From: JBNKHG01 sp050290225
GTDB taxonomy: Bacteria; Pseudomonadota; Gammaproteobacteria; Pseudomonadales; Cellvibrionaceae
Reading direction: 5' to 3'
NCBI GenBank assembly: GCA_050290225.1
Contig: JBNKHG010000056.1
Span: 146,632-210,631 of the forward strand
DNA: 64,000 bases
The notes beneath the pieces are model-generated. The model had not been told where the DNA came from and did not search any database. It worked only from the letters and a program-made list of their open reading frames with translations. The translations under genes and the position numbers were made by a program. This document shows, in pieces, positions 29,973 through 39,139 of the stretch. The stretch's first letter is position 1; each line of letters opens with the position of its first letter.

Positions 29973-30184
29973 GAAATCCGGTATCCGTACTGCAACTGCG
30001 ACCAAGTCTAGCGGTTTGTCGCGATCTTGCACCTAGTGCAATCTAACGCGGCATTCTACGTCAAACGCCCCCCGCCTGTCCAGACGGTGGGGCGATCATA
30101 AGGGAAAGGACGGCGCCGGAGTGATCGCGGTCACAACCCGTGAATGCGATGCCCAGCCGAACCGTCAGGGATTGAGTCTGAAAT

Positions 30185-31735
30185 CTACAATTTGAACTGC
30201 TGCACGATGCGGTTCATGCTGGCGGCCATATTCGCCAGCTCGGCGGTACTGGAGGCAATTTCCACCGAACCTTCGGCAGTCTGGCGGGCCACGCCGGCGA
30301 TATTTTCCATATTGCGCTCCATCTCCCGGGTCGCCGCACTCTGCTCTTCCGAAGCACTGGCGATCTGGTTGGTCTTGTCCTTGATAGAGCTGACTCCAGA
30401 GGTGATCGCCTGCAGCGAAGTGCTCGCCTCCTCGGCCTGCTTTACCGACTCCTCGGCCTGGCTGGTACCCTTCTCCATCATCTGCACCGCTTCGCGGGCA
30501 CCCGCCTGCAGGCGCTCGATCATCTCCTGGATCTCCTGGGTGGAGCTCTGGGTGCGCGACGCCAGGGTACGCACCTCGTCGGCAACCACCGCAAATCCAC
30601 GCCCCTGTTCGCCGGCACGGGCAGCCTCGATGGCAGCGTTCAAAGCCAACAGGTTGGTTTGCTCGGCTATACCCCGAATCACATCCAGCACCGAACCGAT
30701 ACTGTCTGTCTCCTGACGCAACTTGTCGATCACTTCGGAAGCAGCATTGATATCAGCGGCCAGGTTCTCGATCTGGGACATGGTGCGGGTAACCACGCCG
30801 TTACCGTTTTTGGCTTCGCGATCCGCTTCTTCGGCATTGTCCGCGGTCTGGGTGACATTGTTGGCGACATCGTCGACCACCGCTGCCATCTCCCTCACCG
30901 CAGCAACCACCTGTTGAATTTCTGACTGCTGGTTAACCACACCACGCTCGGTTTCCTTGGCGGTGTGTGAAAGCTTTTCAGTATTGGCGTTCAGCTCGGA
31001 AGCCGTCTGCGAGAAGTCGCCGATAATCGAATGCACCCTCTCGATAAAGGTATTGAACCAGCGTGACAACTGGCCCACCTCGTCACTGCTGTTGACCGGC
31101 AGGCGCTGGGTCAGGTCACCTTCGCCTTCCGCAATATCGCGCAGCGCGTCTACCACGGCATTGATGGGGCGCACAATCCCCGCCTGGATCAGATAGGAAA
31201 TACCGGCAGCCAACAGGCTCACCACCAGCACTGTACCCACCGAGCTCCAGACAGCAGCGCTGACCGCCTCGTCCAACTCAGCCAGATCCACTTTCATATA
31301 GACGGTACCGGCCTTGCTGCCATCGGCCAGAATGGGCTCAAAGAAGGTAAGCGCGTCGTCATCGGAAGTCATCTTTTTACCCTCGGCTCGCGCCGGCATT
31401 CCAGCGGGGAGGGATGAAGCGGGCTTCTGGCCTTTTTGATACCAGGCGAACGGTTTGCCGCCTTCATTGTAGATAACAGCTTCCAGGACCCGCTGCTTAT
31501 TGGCCAGGGTTGCCAGGGTTTCGGTTGCCGCGGCACGGTCGTCGAACACCATGGCGCCGACAGTCGCTCCACCCACCACACGCCCCATGGTAACGGAGTC
31601 CTGTTGAATATTTTCTTCCATGATGTCGATTTGGCCGTTGAGTGCGACCACACTTGCAACGATAACCGCAAACACGCTGGTTACTGTCACCCCAGATAAA
31701 ACTTTCCACTTTAGAGATAGGTTAACCATGCCCAT
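30185..31735 (-). CDS. Methyl-accepting chemotaxis protein
   Basis: Membrane chemoreceptor signalling to CheA/CheW. It has 516 residues (514 from the second ATG at 31729): membrane helix at about 10-32, a small periplasmic sensor of about 140 residues, a second helix near 170-190, HAMP, and a signalling domain containing the hairpin tip EQTNLLALNAAIEAARAGEQ. There is no C-terminal CheR-binding pentapeptide. It is inserted between dapB and carA, which are neighbours in Pseudomonas. A sigma-28-type promoter precedes it. Ligand unknown. Confidence 0.93.
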   Translation of the reverse strand: MGMVNLSLKWKVLSGVTVTSVFAVIVASVVALNGQIDIMEENIQQDSVTMGRVVGGATVGAMVFDDRAAATETLATLANKQRVLEAVIYNEGGKPFAWYQKGQKPASSLPAGMPARAEGKKMTSDDDALTFFEPILADGSKAGTVYMKVDLAELDEAVSAAVWSSVGTVLVVSLLAAGISYLIQAGIVRPINAVVDALRDIAEGEGDLTQRLPVNSSDEVGQLSRWFNTFIERVHSIIGDFSQTASELNANTEKLSHTAKETERGVVNQQSEIQQVVAAVREMAAVVDDVANNVTQTADNAEEADREAKNGNGVVTRTMSQIENLAADINAASEVIDKLRQETDSIGSVLDVIRGIAEQTNLLALNAAIEAARAGEQGRGFAVVADEVRTLASRTQSSTQEIQEMIERLQAGAREAVQMMEKGTSQAEESVKQAEEASTSLQAITSGVSSIKDKTNQIASASEEQSAATREMERNMENIAGVARQTAEGSVEIASSTAELANMAASMNRIVQQFKL

Positions 31736-31835
31736 TTCACTACATCTCGCTAGTATTTGTATTTTATTGGTTTCAGCGGAAGCATCCCCAACACAGGTTG
31801 CGAAACCGTTACTTTTTTATTATTGATCAAACAAG

Positions 31836-31862
31836 TTATCGCTCGCCTTTAGAATTTCTTTA
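31836..31862 (-). promoter_or_regulatory. Sigma-28 (FliA) promoter of the chemoreceptor
   Basis: On the minus strand TAAA (31859-31862), 15 bp, then AGCGATAA (31836-31843), matching TAAA-N15-GCCGATAA at 10 of 12 positions. It is about 100 bp upstream of the chemoreceptor start, and implies control with flagellar late genes. Confidence 0.65.
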
Positions 31863-31870
31863 GTGGCGTG

Positions 31871-32186
31871 TTACAAGTATCCAGTAGATTGGCAGGCGGG
31901 TCTAGTACTCCGTGCTTTACGGGGGCGACAACCATTGCCTGCACACGGAGTCCTGCGGCGAAACATCAAGACAATGTTGAATAGGGCAATATCACCTTGA
32001 AGGCTTACTAGCAAGAGAACAACTCTGGCGGGGATATAGGGCCAAAATCGAAGCGGGAGCAGACCAAATGTCAACCAACGATTGGCGCGGCGAGTCCGGG
32101 AAGGCCCCTTTTATTTTTAAGCGAAAAATGGGGAGGATAGGGCCCTGCCGGCAAGACCCTCAAAAAAGCCTGGCTCCGCAGGACAA
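31871..32186. other. Intergenic stretch with no recognised gene
   Basis: About 315 bp between the chemoreceptor promoter and dapB. A 67-codon open frame on the minus strand has no recognisable similarity and no ribosome site, and I see no clear regulatory element apart from a weak hairpin after the dapB stop (32162-32186, minus-strand GCTTTTTT). Confidence 0.5.
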
Positions 32187-32993
32187 TTACTGCAAGCCCA
32201 ACACATCACGCATATCGTAACGGCCCGGCGCCTTGTCCGCCAACCAGACCGCGGCCCGAACCGCGCCACGGGCAAAGGACATGCGACTGGATGCTTTGTG
32301 ACTGATCTCCACGCGCTCGCCGTCAGCCATAAACATCACGGTATGGTCCCCCACCACGTCGCCACCACGCACGGTGGCAAATCCGATGGTTTCACGCTGA
32401 CGGGCACCGGTCTGCCCCTCACGACCGTAAACGGCCACCTCGCGCAGATTGCGATTGACGCCTTCGGCCACCGCCTCGCCCATGGCCAGCGCCGTGCCCG
32501 AGGGTGCATCCACTTTGTGGCGGTGATGAGCCTCGTAGATCTCGATATCGTAATCGTCGCCAAGGGTACTGGCCGCCTGTTTCAACAGCTGCAAACAGAC
32601 ATTGACCCCGGTACTGAAGTTGGCCGCTTTGCAAAGTGCTGCCCGGGCCTGGCAGGCAAACAGCTCCTGCTCCTGCCCGGGGGTAAAACCGGTTGTACCG
32701 ATCACGATTTTTTTACCCGCATCGGCGCAGGCCCGGGCATTCGCCAGGGTTGCGACCGGGGCGGTAAAGTCGATCAGCACGTCGAAGTCATCAATCACCG
32801 CCTGGATATCGCCCACCAGGGTGACGCCGTTTTTACCCAGGCCAGCCAACTCACCGGCATCAGCGCCCAGCAGGGAACTTTCCGGGCGCTCCAGCGCAGC
32901 GGTCAATTCGGCGCCCTCAGCCAGGGCCACCGCCTCAATCAGTGTCTTGCCCATGCGACCGGCAGCACCGGTTACAGCCATACGTATTGTCAT
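32187..32993 (-). CDS. dapB: 4-hydroxy-tetrahydrodipicolinate reductase
   Basis: NAD(P)H-dependent step of the diaminopimelate/lysine pathway. It has 268 residues with nucleotide-binding GAAGRMG at residues 9-15, the substrate motif EAHHRHKVDAPSGTA and FARGAVRAA near the C terminus. dnaJ lies 33 bp upstream on the same strand, as in Pseudomonas. Confidence 0.97.
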   Translation of the reverse strand: MTIRMAVTGAAGRMGKTLIEAVALAEGAELTAALERPESSLLGADAGELAGLGKNGVTLVGDIQAVIDDFDVLIDFTAPVATLANARACADAGKKIVIGTTGFTPGQEQELFACQARAALCKAANFSTGVNVCLQLLKQAASTLGDDYDIEIYEAHHRHKVDAPSGTALAMGEAVAEGVNRNLREVAVYGREGQTGARQRETIGFATVRGGDVVGDHTVMFMADGERVEISHKASSRMSFARGAVRAAVWLADKAPGRYDMRDVLGLQ

Positions 32994-33026
32994 ACTCTGC
33001 CCTTAACAGCCCCCAGTCGCGGCGAC

Positions 33027-34154
33027 CTAGATTTTCATATCGCCAAAAAAGTTTTTCATGCCTTCAAACCAGCTGCTTTGGCGCGGCGAGTGTTTGTCGC
33101 CCTTCACTGTGGCCTGAAACTCTTTCAGCAGCTCTTTTTGTTTGTGGGTGAGGTTCACCGGAGTCTCCAGCACCACCCGGCACAAAAGATCGCCCGGCGC
33201 GCCACCGCGTACCGGTGCAACTCCCTTGCCCCGCAGACGGAAAAGCTTGCCGGTCTGGGTTTCGGCGGGCACCTTCAGTTTCACACGGCCGTCAAGGGTG
33301 GGCACCTCCAGCTCTCCGCCAAGGGCCGCATCGACGAAACTCACCGGGACTTCACAGTAGAGGTTCTTGCCGTCGCGTTGGAATATCTCGTGTTCACGCA
33401 CCGACACCTGCACATAGAGATCGCCGCTGGGACCCCCCTCGGCACCGGCCTCGCCTTCGCCAGACAGGCGGATGCGATCGCCGGTATCCACGCCCGGTGG
33501 CACCTTCACAGACAGTGTCTTGGTTTCCTCGATGCGACCGTGACCGTGGCAATCGCCACAGGGATCGGCAATGATAGTGCCCTTGCCGCGGCAATTGGGA
33601 CAGGTCTGCTGTACGGAGAAGAAGCCCTGTTGCATGCGCACCTGGCCGACACCGCCGCAGGTACTGCAACTGGTGGGTTTCGTGCCAGCCTTGGCGCCGC
33701 TGCCATGACAGGTTTCACAGGCAACCAGGGTGGGGACGCGAATCTTTACCGTGGTGCCGCGCACCGCATCTTCCAGATCCAGGTCCAGCGTATAGCGCAA
33801 ATCAGCACCGCGGGCTGGCCCGCCGCGACCGCGCCCGGCGCCGCCACCAAAGATATCGCCAAAGACGTCGCCAAAGATATCACTGAAACTGCCAAAACCG
33901 CCGGCGCCGGCGCCCATGCCACTCTGGGGATCGACCCCGGCATGGCCATACTGGTCGTAAGCCGCACGCTTTTGCGAATCGGACAAAATTTCGTAGGCCT
34001 CGCTGGCCTCTTTGAATTTATCTTCCGAGTCCTTGTCGTCCGGATTTCGGTCCGGGTGATACTTCATCGCCACACGGCGATAGGCTTTTTTCAGATCCCT
34101 TTCGGATACGTCGCGTTCGACCCCAAGGATTTCGTAGTAATCGCGTTTGGACAT
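33027..34154 (-). CDS. dnaJ: Chaperone DnaJ
   Basis: Hsp40 co-chaperone of DnaK. It has 375 residues: J domain with HPD near 33-35, Gly/Phe-rich linker (about 75-115), four CxxCxGxG zinc repeats (CETCHGSG, CSTCGGVG, CPNCRGKG, CGDCHGHG) and the C-terminal substrate domains. It is third in grpE-dnaK-dnaJ. Confidence 0.98.
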   Translation of the reverse strand: MSKRDYYEILGVERDVSERDLKKAYRRVAMKYHPDRNPDDKDSEDKFKEASEAYEILSDSQKRAAYDQYGHAGVDPQSGMGAGAGGFGSFSDIFGDVFGDIFGGGAGRGRGGPARGADLRYTLDLDLEDAVRGTTVKIRVPTLVACETCHGSGAKAGTKPTSCSTCGGVGQVRMQQGFFSVQQTCPNCRGKGTIIADPCGDCHGHGRIEETKTLSVKVPPGVDTGDRIRLSGEGEAGAEGGPSGDLYVQVSVREHEIFQRDGKNLYCEVPVSFVDAALGGELEVPTLDGRVKLKVPAETQTGKLFRLRGKGVAPVRGGAPGDLLCRVVLETPVNLTHKQKELLKEFQATVKGDKHSPRQSSWFEGMKNFFGDMKI

Positions 34155-34193
34155 AGGGTTCGTCTTCGGCTTATTTTTGCTTTATAAACAGCA

Positions 34194-34216
34194 AACGCGG
34201 TCTTCAAGACCGCGTT
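34194..34216. terminator. Palindromic hairpin between dnaK and dnaJ
   Basis: Near-perfect palindrome AACGCGGTCTT-C-AAGACCGCGTT. On the minus strand it is followed by TTGCTGTTT, a weak U tract, so it may reduce dnaJ relative to dnaK rather than fully terminate. Confidence 0.5.
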
Positions 34217-34221
34217 CAAAC

Positions 34222-34428
34222 AGGTTTTTTTTAAGCTGCAAGCTTCAAGCTTCAAGCTGCAAGTTGTAGGTCATTGAGCACTTGTAGCTTTAAGCTTTAA
34301 GCTGCAAGCTGCAAGCTGCAAGTCATTGAGCACTTGTAGCTTTAAGCTTCAAGCTGCAAGCTGCAAGCTGCAAGCTGCAAGTTGTAGGTCATTGAGCACT
34401 TGTAGCTTGCGGCTTGCAGCTTGCGGCT
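34222..34428. repeat. Heptamer/long repeat array between dnaK and dnaJ
   Basis: About 200 bp made almost only of AAGCTGC/AAGCTTC heptamers (several consecutive runs) interrupted three times by a unit containing CATTGAGCACTTGTAGCT (near 34272, 34324 and 34391). The right end runs into the dnaK stop. Spacing of the long unit is about 50-65 bp and irregular, and the units are degenerate, so this is not a CRISPR. Confidence 0.9.
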
Positions 34429-36359
34429 TACTTATCATCCTTTACTTCTTCAAACTCAGCGTCGACTACACCTTCATCGGCGCCGCTATCCGCTTTCGCT
34501 TCGTTCGCGCCCTGCCCGGCCTCGGCTTGAGCCTGGGCCGCCTGCTCGGCGTAGAGTTTCTGCGCCAGGGAGCTGGAAGCCTCGGTCAACTTGGTGGTGG
34601 CGGCGTCGATTGCCTCTTTATCGTCACCCTTGACCACTTCTTCTGCGTCTTTCAGCGCAGCCTCAATAGCGGACTTCTCTTCGTCGCTAGCCTTGTCACC
34701 CGCCTCTTCCAGGGTTTTCCTGGTGGCGTGAATCAGGCCTTCGAGGGTGTTGCGCGCGCCCACCAGCTCCTCGAACTTCTTGTCCGCTTCGGCGTTGGCC
34801 TCGGCATCCTGTACCATTTTTTCGATCTCGTCATCGGACAGACCGGAAGAGGCCTTGATCACAATGGACTGCTCTTTTCCGGTGGCCTTGTCTTTTGCAC
34901 CCACGTGCAGGATGCCGTTGGCGTCGATGTCGAAAGTCACCTCAATCTGCGGCATACCGCGCGGTGCAGGCGGAATATCAGCCAGGTCGAAACGCCCCAG
35001 GGACTTGTTCTGGGCAGCCTGCTTGCGCTCGCCCTGAACCACGTGAATGGTCACAGCGGTCTGGCTGTCTTCGGCGGTGGAGAAGATCTGCGACTTCTTG
35101 GTCGGGATAGTGGTGTTCTTCTCGATCAGCGGCGTTGCCACCCCACCCATGGTTTCGATGCCCAGGGTCAGCGGCGTTACGTCCAGCAGCAATACATCTT
35201 TCACATCACCGGCCAATACCGCGCCCTGAATAGCGGCACCCATGGCCACAGCCTCGTCCGGGTTCACGTCTTTGCGCGGTTCCTTACCGAAGAAGGCGCT
35301 AACCTTCTCCTGTACCAGCGGCATGCGGGTCTGGCCACCCACCAGGATCACGTCGTCGATATCCTTGACGGACAGATCGGCGTCGGCGATAGCGGTTTTC
35401 ACCGGCTCGAGGGACCGGGTCACCAGCTCTTCCACCAAAGACTCCAGCTTGGCGCGGGTCAGTTTCACCACCAGGTGCTTGGGTCCGGTGGCGTCAGCGG
35501 TGATGTAGGGCAGGTTGACTTCGGTCTGCTGGCTGGAAGACAGCTCGATCTTGGCCTTTTCCGCCGCCTCCTTCAGGCGCTGGAGGGCCAGGGGGTCATT
35601 GTGCAGGTCGATGCCGTTTTCCTTCTTGAACTCAGCGGCCAGATACTCGATCAGGCGCAGGTCGAAATCCTCACCACCGAGGAAGGTGTCACCGTTGGTG
35701 GACAGCACTTCGAACTGGTGCTCACCGTCGACGTCGGCGATTTCAATAATGGAGATATCGAAAGTACCACCACCCAGGTCGTAGACGGCGATGGTGTGAT
35801 CGCCCTTGGCCTTGTCCATGCCGTAGGCCAGGGCCGCGGCGGTGGGCTCATTGATAATGCGCTTGACGTCCAGACCGGCAATCTTGCCGGCATCCTTGGT
35901 GGCCTGGCGCTGGGAGTCGTTGAAGTAGGCCGGCACCGTAATCACGGCCTCGGTGACCTTCTCGCCCAGGTAGTCCTCGGCGGTCTTCTTCATCTTTTTC
36001 AGGACTTCGGCGGAAATCTGCGGCGGCGCCTTCTGATCGCCCTTGGCCTCAACCCAGGCATCGCCATTGTCGGCGGCGACAATCTTGTAGGGCACCATGG
36101 AGATATCTTTCTGGACAACATCATCCTTGAACTTACGGCCGATCAGGCGCTTGACCGCAAACAGGGTGTTGTGGGGGTTGGTGACCGCCTGGCGCTTGGC
36201 GCTCTGGCCCACCAGAATCTCGCTATCGTCGGTAAAGGCAACGATGGAGGGCGTGGTGCGATCGCCTTCGGCGTTTTCAATCACCTTGGCCTTGTCGCCT
36301 TCCAGGATGGACACACAAGAGTTGGTGGTCCCCAAATCGATTCCGATAATCTTACCCAT
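34428..36359 (-). CDS. dnaK: Chaperone DnaK (Hsp70)
   Basis: ATP-dependent Hsp70. The start at 36359 (MGKIIGIDLGTTNS) gives 643 residues; five extra codons upstream are open but not conserved. Phosphate-binding IDLGTTNS, AYFNDSQRQATKDAG, VYDLGGGTFDISI and the linker before the substrate domain are present, as is the EEVKDDK C terminus. About 215 bp lie between grpE and dnaK. Confidence 0.98.
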   Translation of the reverse strand: MGKIIGIDLGTTNSCVSILEGDKAKVIENAEGDRTTPSIVAFTDDSEILVGQSAKRQAVTNPHNTLFAVKRLIGRKFKDDVVQKDISMVPYKIVAADNGDAWVEAKGDQKAPPQISAEVLKKMKKTAEDYLGEKVTEAVITVPAYFNDSQRQATKDAGKIAGLDVKRIINEPTAAALAYGMDKAKGDHTIAVYDLGGGTFDISIIEIADVDGEHQFEVLSTNGDTFLGGEDFDLRLIEYLAAEFKKENGIDLHNDPLALQRLKEAAEKAKIELSSSQQTEVNLPYITADATGPKHLVVKLTRAKLESLVEELVTRSLEPVKTAIADADLSVKDIDDVILVGGQTRMPLVQEKVSAFFGKEPRKDVNPDEAVAMGAAIQGAVLAGDVKDVLLLDVTPLTLGIETMGGVATPLIEKNTTIPTKKSQIFSTAEDSQTAVTIHVVQGERKQAAQNKSLGRFDLADIPPAPRGMPQIEVTFDIDANGILHVGAKDKATGKEQSIVIKASSGLSDDEIEKMVQDAEANAEADKKFEELVGARNTLEGLIHATRKTLEEAGDKASDEEKSAIEAALKDAEEVVKGDDKEAIDAATTKLTEASSSLAQKLYAEQAAQAQAEAGQGANEAKADSGADEGVVDAEFEEVKDDK

Positions 36360-36575
36360 GTTGGTAATCTCCAAAAAACTGACTGTCTAAATCGTCCGTT
36401 AACAGTGGCTGCGTTAAATAGCGCGGGGCTAACACTGTAAGTTTGTTCAGGGTCTCACGCCGACCGCAGAAGGCGCGGGACCGGAATTTGCGCTGCGTAA
36501 TTAAACGCCGGTGTACTCTATATTGGCCCTGTTGATCGAATTTCAACCCTGGGAAACAGATCCCGGCACAACACC

Positions 36576-37160
36576 CTAAGCGGGCGCTTTGGACACCACC
36601 ACCATCGCCGGGCGCACCAGTCGGCCGTGCAGGGTGTAGCCCTTCTGGAATACATTGATCACGGTGTTGGGCTCCACATCGGGATTTTCCACCATGGACA
36701 TGGCCTGGTGCAGCTGCGGGTCGAATGGCTCGCCTTCCGGATTGATCTGCTCCACCTTGTGGCGCTTGAGGCTGTCGACAAAGGACTTGTGGGTCAGCTC
36801 AATACCTTCGATCACCGCCTTGAAGGCCTCGTCATTGACGTCGATCGACGCCAGGGCCCGCTCCAGGTTGTCCACCACCGGCAGCAGGTCGTTGATAATC
36901 TTTTCCTGGCCGAACTTGTGGGCCTTCTCCACATCCTGCTCGGCACGTCGACGGGTGTTCTGAGCCTCAGCCTGAGCCCGCAACACCTGGTTTCTGGCTT
37001 CTTCCAGCTGCTCGGTCAGGGAGGCGATCTGTGCCTGTGGATCACCGGCCTCAGCGCTCGCGGCCTCGTCCGTACCAGCCTTGGTTGTTTCGGTCGCCGC
37101 AGCCTCGGCTGCGGCCACCTGCTCTTCGTTTTCAGCGGGGGTTTGCTGTTGATCTGACAC
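36576..37160 (-). CDS. grpE: Nucleotide exchange factor GrpE
   Basis: Releases ADP from DnaK. It has 194 residues: an acidic Ala/Glu-rich N-terminal segment, a long coiled coil (about 45-100) with RAQAEAQNTRRRAEQD and the C-terminal beta domain ending GRLVRPAMVVVSKAP. First gene of the chaperone operon behind a heat-shock promoter. Confidence 0.96.
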   Translation of the reverse strand: MSDQQQTPAENEEQVAAAEAAATETTKAGTDEAASAEAGDPQAQIASLTEQLEEARNQVLRAQAEAQNTRRRAEQDVEKAHKFGQEKIINDLLPVVDNLERALASIDVNDEAFKAVIEGIELTHKSFVDSLKRHKVEQINPEGEPFDPQLHQAMSMVENPDVEPNTVINVFQKGYTLHGRLVRPAMVVVSKAPA

Positions 37161-37272
37161 GCTAGACTCCGTCTCTATGCTTCACGCTAATTGGTTTGAC
37201 TCGATCTGTTCTAACCGGGCATCCGGGAACACCCGTTCGGCGAGCGCCAGGGCTCGCGCCTGAATAACCGCC

Positions 37273-37301
37273 TATATGGGGGCTAGCCACAAACATTCAA
37301 G
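37273..37301 (-). promoter_or_regulatory. Sigma-32 heat-shock promoter of grpE-dnaK-dnaJ
   Basis: On the minus strand CTTGAA (37296-37301), 14-bp spacer, CCCCATATA (37273-37281). Close to the CTTGAAA / CCCCATnT consensus, about 110 bp upstream of grpE. Confidence 0.78.
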
Positions 37302-37348
37302 GGGTATTTCTCAATCCCGCATCGATGCTGGCGGCTTCCGGAAAAATA

Positions 37349-37364
37349 CTGTATAAACAACCAT
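37349..37364 (+). promoter_or_regulatory. Degenerate LexA box upstream of recN
   Basis: CTGTATAAACAACCAT: a perfect left half (CTGTATA) with a poor right half compared with CTGT-N8-ACAG. It lies about 100 bp before recN, a classic SOS gene, which is the main support. Confidence 0.45.
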
Positions 37365-37466
37365 ACTTTTACCGCGATTGGGGCTTCCCGGAGGGAAGAA
37401 CAACGGAAGGAAATCGCAGGAAAGAAGACAGAAAGACAAAGACAGGACAAAGGCAAGGCAAAGGCG

Positions 37467-39131
37467 ATGCTTACCCACCTCAGCATTCAGAATTTCACCC
37501 TCGTCCAACAGCTGGATCTGGAAATTGACGCCGGCATGACGGTGATAACCGGGGAAACCGGCGCCGGCAAGTCCATCCTCCTCGGCGCCCTGGGCCAGGC
37601 ACTGGGGGACCGGGCCGATGGCGACCGGGTTCGCAACGGCGCCGAGCGCGCCGACATTCACGCCACCTTCGATATTCGCGCACTCAAGCACGCCCAGCGC
37701 TGGCTCAAGCAGCAGGACCTGGAAGCGGCGGGTACCGATGAGTGCCTGCTGCGGCGTGTGATTACCACCGAGGGCCGTTCCCGCGCCTATATCAACGGTC
37801 AACCGGTCACCCTGACCCAACTGCGCACCCTGGGGGAGATGCTGATCGATATCCACAGCCAGCACGAACACCAGTCGCTCCTGAAAAAAGACACCCACCG
37901 GCGCCTGCTGGACGATTTTGGCGGCCAACAAAAACTGGCCCAGCAGGTCAAACAGGCGTTTACCGATTGGCAGACCCGGTACGAGCAGTTTATCGTCCTG
38001 CGCGACAATGCCGCGGAACTCAGTGCCCGCCTCCAGTTGCTCAGCTACCAGGTCAACGAGCTCGACCAGCTGGCTCTGGAACCGGACGAGCTGCCCCGGC
38101 TGGAAGCCGAACAGAAAACCCTGGCCAATGCCGAGAGCATCCTGCACAACAGTCACCAGCTGGCAACGCTCTGTGGCCAGGAAGACCAGGGTTTGCAGGA
38201 TGCCCTGCATCGGGCCCTGCACCTGCTCAACGACATGCCGGAAAAAACCGCCGCCCTGCGTGAGGCGGAAGAACTGCTGACCAGCGCCCAGATCCAGGTC
38301 CAGGAGGCCCAGCGCGAAATCGAGCAGCATATCGACAGCTTCCAGCTCGACCCCGAGCGTCTGCAGCAGGTGGAGGCGCGCCTCAGCGCCGTCTATGACA
38401 TCGCCCGCAAGCATCGCATCCACCCCGACGAGTTGCTCCAGCTTCACCAGACCCTGACTGAGGAACTGGCCCGCCTATCCGGCGGTGATGCCCAGTTGGA
38501 CCAGTTGGAACAGCAGACGGCGGAGCTGGAAACCCGGTATCGGGACCTGGCAACCAATCTGTCAGGCAAACGCCAGCGCGCCGCCAAGCGCCTGAGCAAG
38601 GCAGTCAACCAGCAACTGCAGGCCCTGGCCATGTCCACCGCCAAGCTGGACATCGCCCTGACCGGAAACCAGAACCCCGGCCGTCACGGATTGGAAGATA
38701 TCGAGTTCCTGATCAGCACCAATCCCGGCCAACCGCCGCGCAGTCTCGCCAAAGTGGCCTCCGGAGGCGAACTCTCGCGCATCAGTCTCGCCATTCAGGT
38801 GGTGACTGCGCAGACCTCCACCATTCCCACCCTGGTGTTCGACGAAGTGGATGTGGGCATTGGCGGCGCCACCGCCGATACGGTGGGTCAGTTACTCAGA
38901 GCATTGGGAGAAAAGGGACAGGTACTCTGCGTTACCCACCTGGCGCAGGTAGCGAGCAAGGGTCACCAGCACCTGCAGGTGACCAAGCAAGCCAACAAAA
39001 AATCCGCGCAATCGAGCCTGGTGGCCCTGGAGGGCGAGGCGAAAATAGAGGAGATTGCACGGATGCTGGGCGGGGCCGGGATTACAGAGCAATCACGCGC
39101 CCACGCGGAGGAGATGCTGGCAGGCAGCTAG
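37467..39131 (+). CDS. recN: DNA repair protein RecN
   Basis: SMC-like ATPase acting in double-strand break repair. It has 554 residues: Walker A GETGAGKS near 32-39, a central coiled coil (about 150-350), the ABC signature SGGELSRISLAIQ near 432 and Walker B LVFDEVDVGIGG. It is divergent from grpE with a shared 306-bp region containing heat-shock and SOS-type elements. Confidence 0.97.
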   Translation: MLTHLSIQNFTLVQQLDLEIDAGMTVITGETGAGKSILLGALGQALGDRADGDRVRNGAERADIHATFDIRALKHAQRWLKQQDLEAAGTDECLLRRVITTEGRSRAYINGQPVTLTQLRTLGEMLIDIHSQHEHQSLLKKDTHRRLLDDFGGQQKLAQQVKQAFTDWQTRYEQFIVLRDNAAELSARLQLLSYQVNELDQLALEPDELPRLEAEQKTLANAESILHNSHQLATLCGQEDQGLQDALHRALHLLNDMPEKTAALREAEELLTSAQIQVQEAQREIEQHIDSFQLDPERLQQVEARLSAVYDIARKHRIHPDELLQLHQTLTEELARLSGGDAQLDQLEQQTAELETRYRDLATNLSGKRQRAAKRLSKAVNQQLQALAMSTAKLDIALTGNQNPGRHGLEDIEFLISTNPGQPPRSLAKVASGGELSRISLAIQVVTAQTSTIPTLVFDEVDVGIGGATADTVGQLLRALGEKGQVLCVTHLAQVASKGHQHLQVTKQANKKSAQSSLVALEGEAKIEEIARMLGGAGITEQSRAHAEEMLAGS

Positions 39132-39139
39132 GACGCCCT

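Noticed and set aside
32187..33026. Lysine riboswitch for dapB
   Set aside because: dapB follows dnaJ by 33 bp with no leader able to hold an aptamer.
32298..34187. 629-codon open frame on the + strand
   Set aside because: Antisense to dapB and dnaJ; low-complexity translation without any family similarity.
34222..34428. Possible CRISPR array
   Set aside because: Units are degenerate, spacing is irregular, spacers are themselves repeats, and there are no cas genes.
34326..36440. 704-codon open frame on the + strand
   Set aside because: Exact antisense of dnaK. Long mirror frames over dnaK are a known artefact of its codon pattern.
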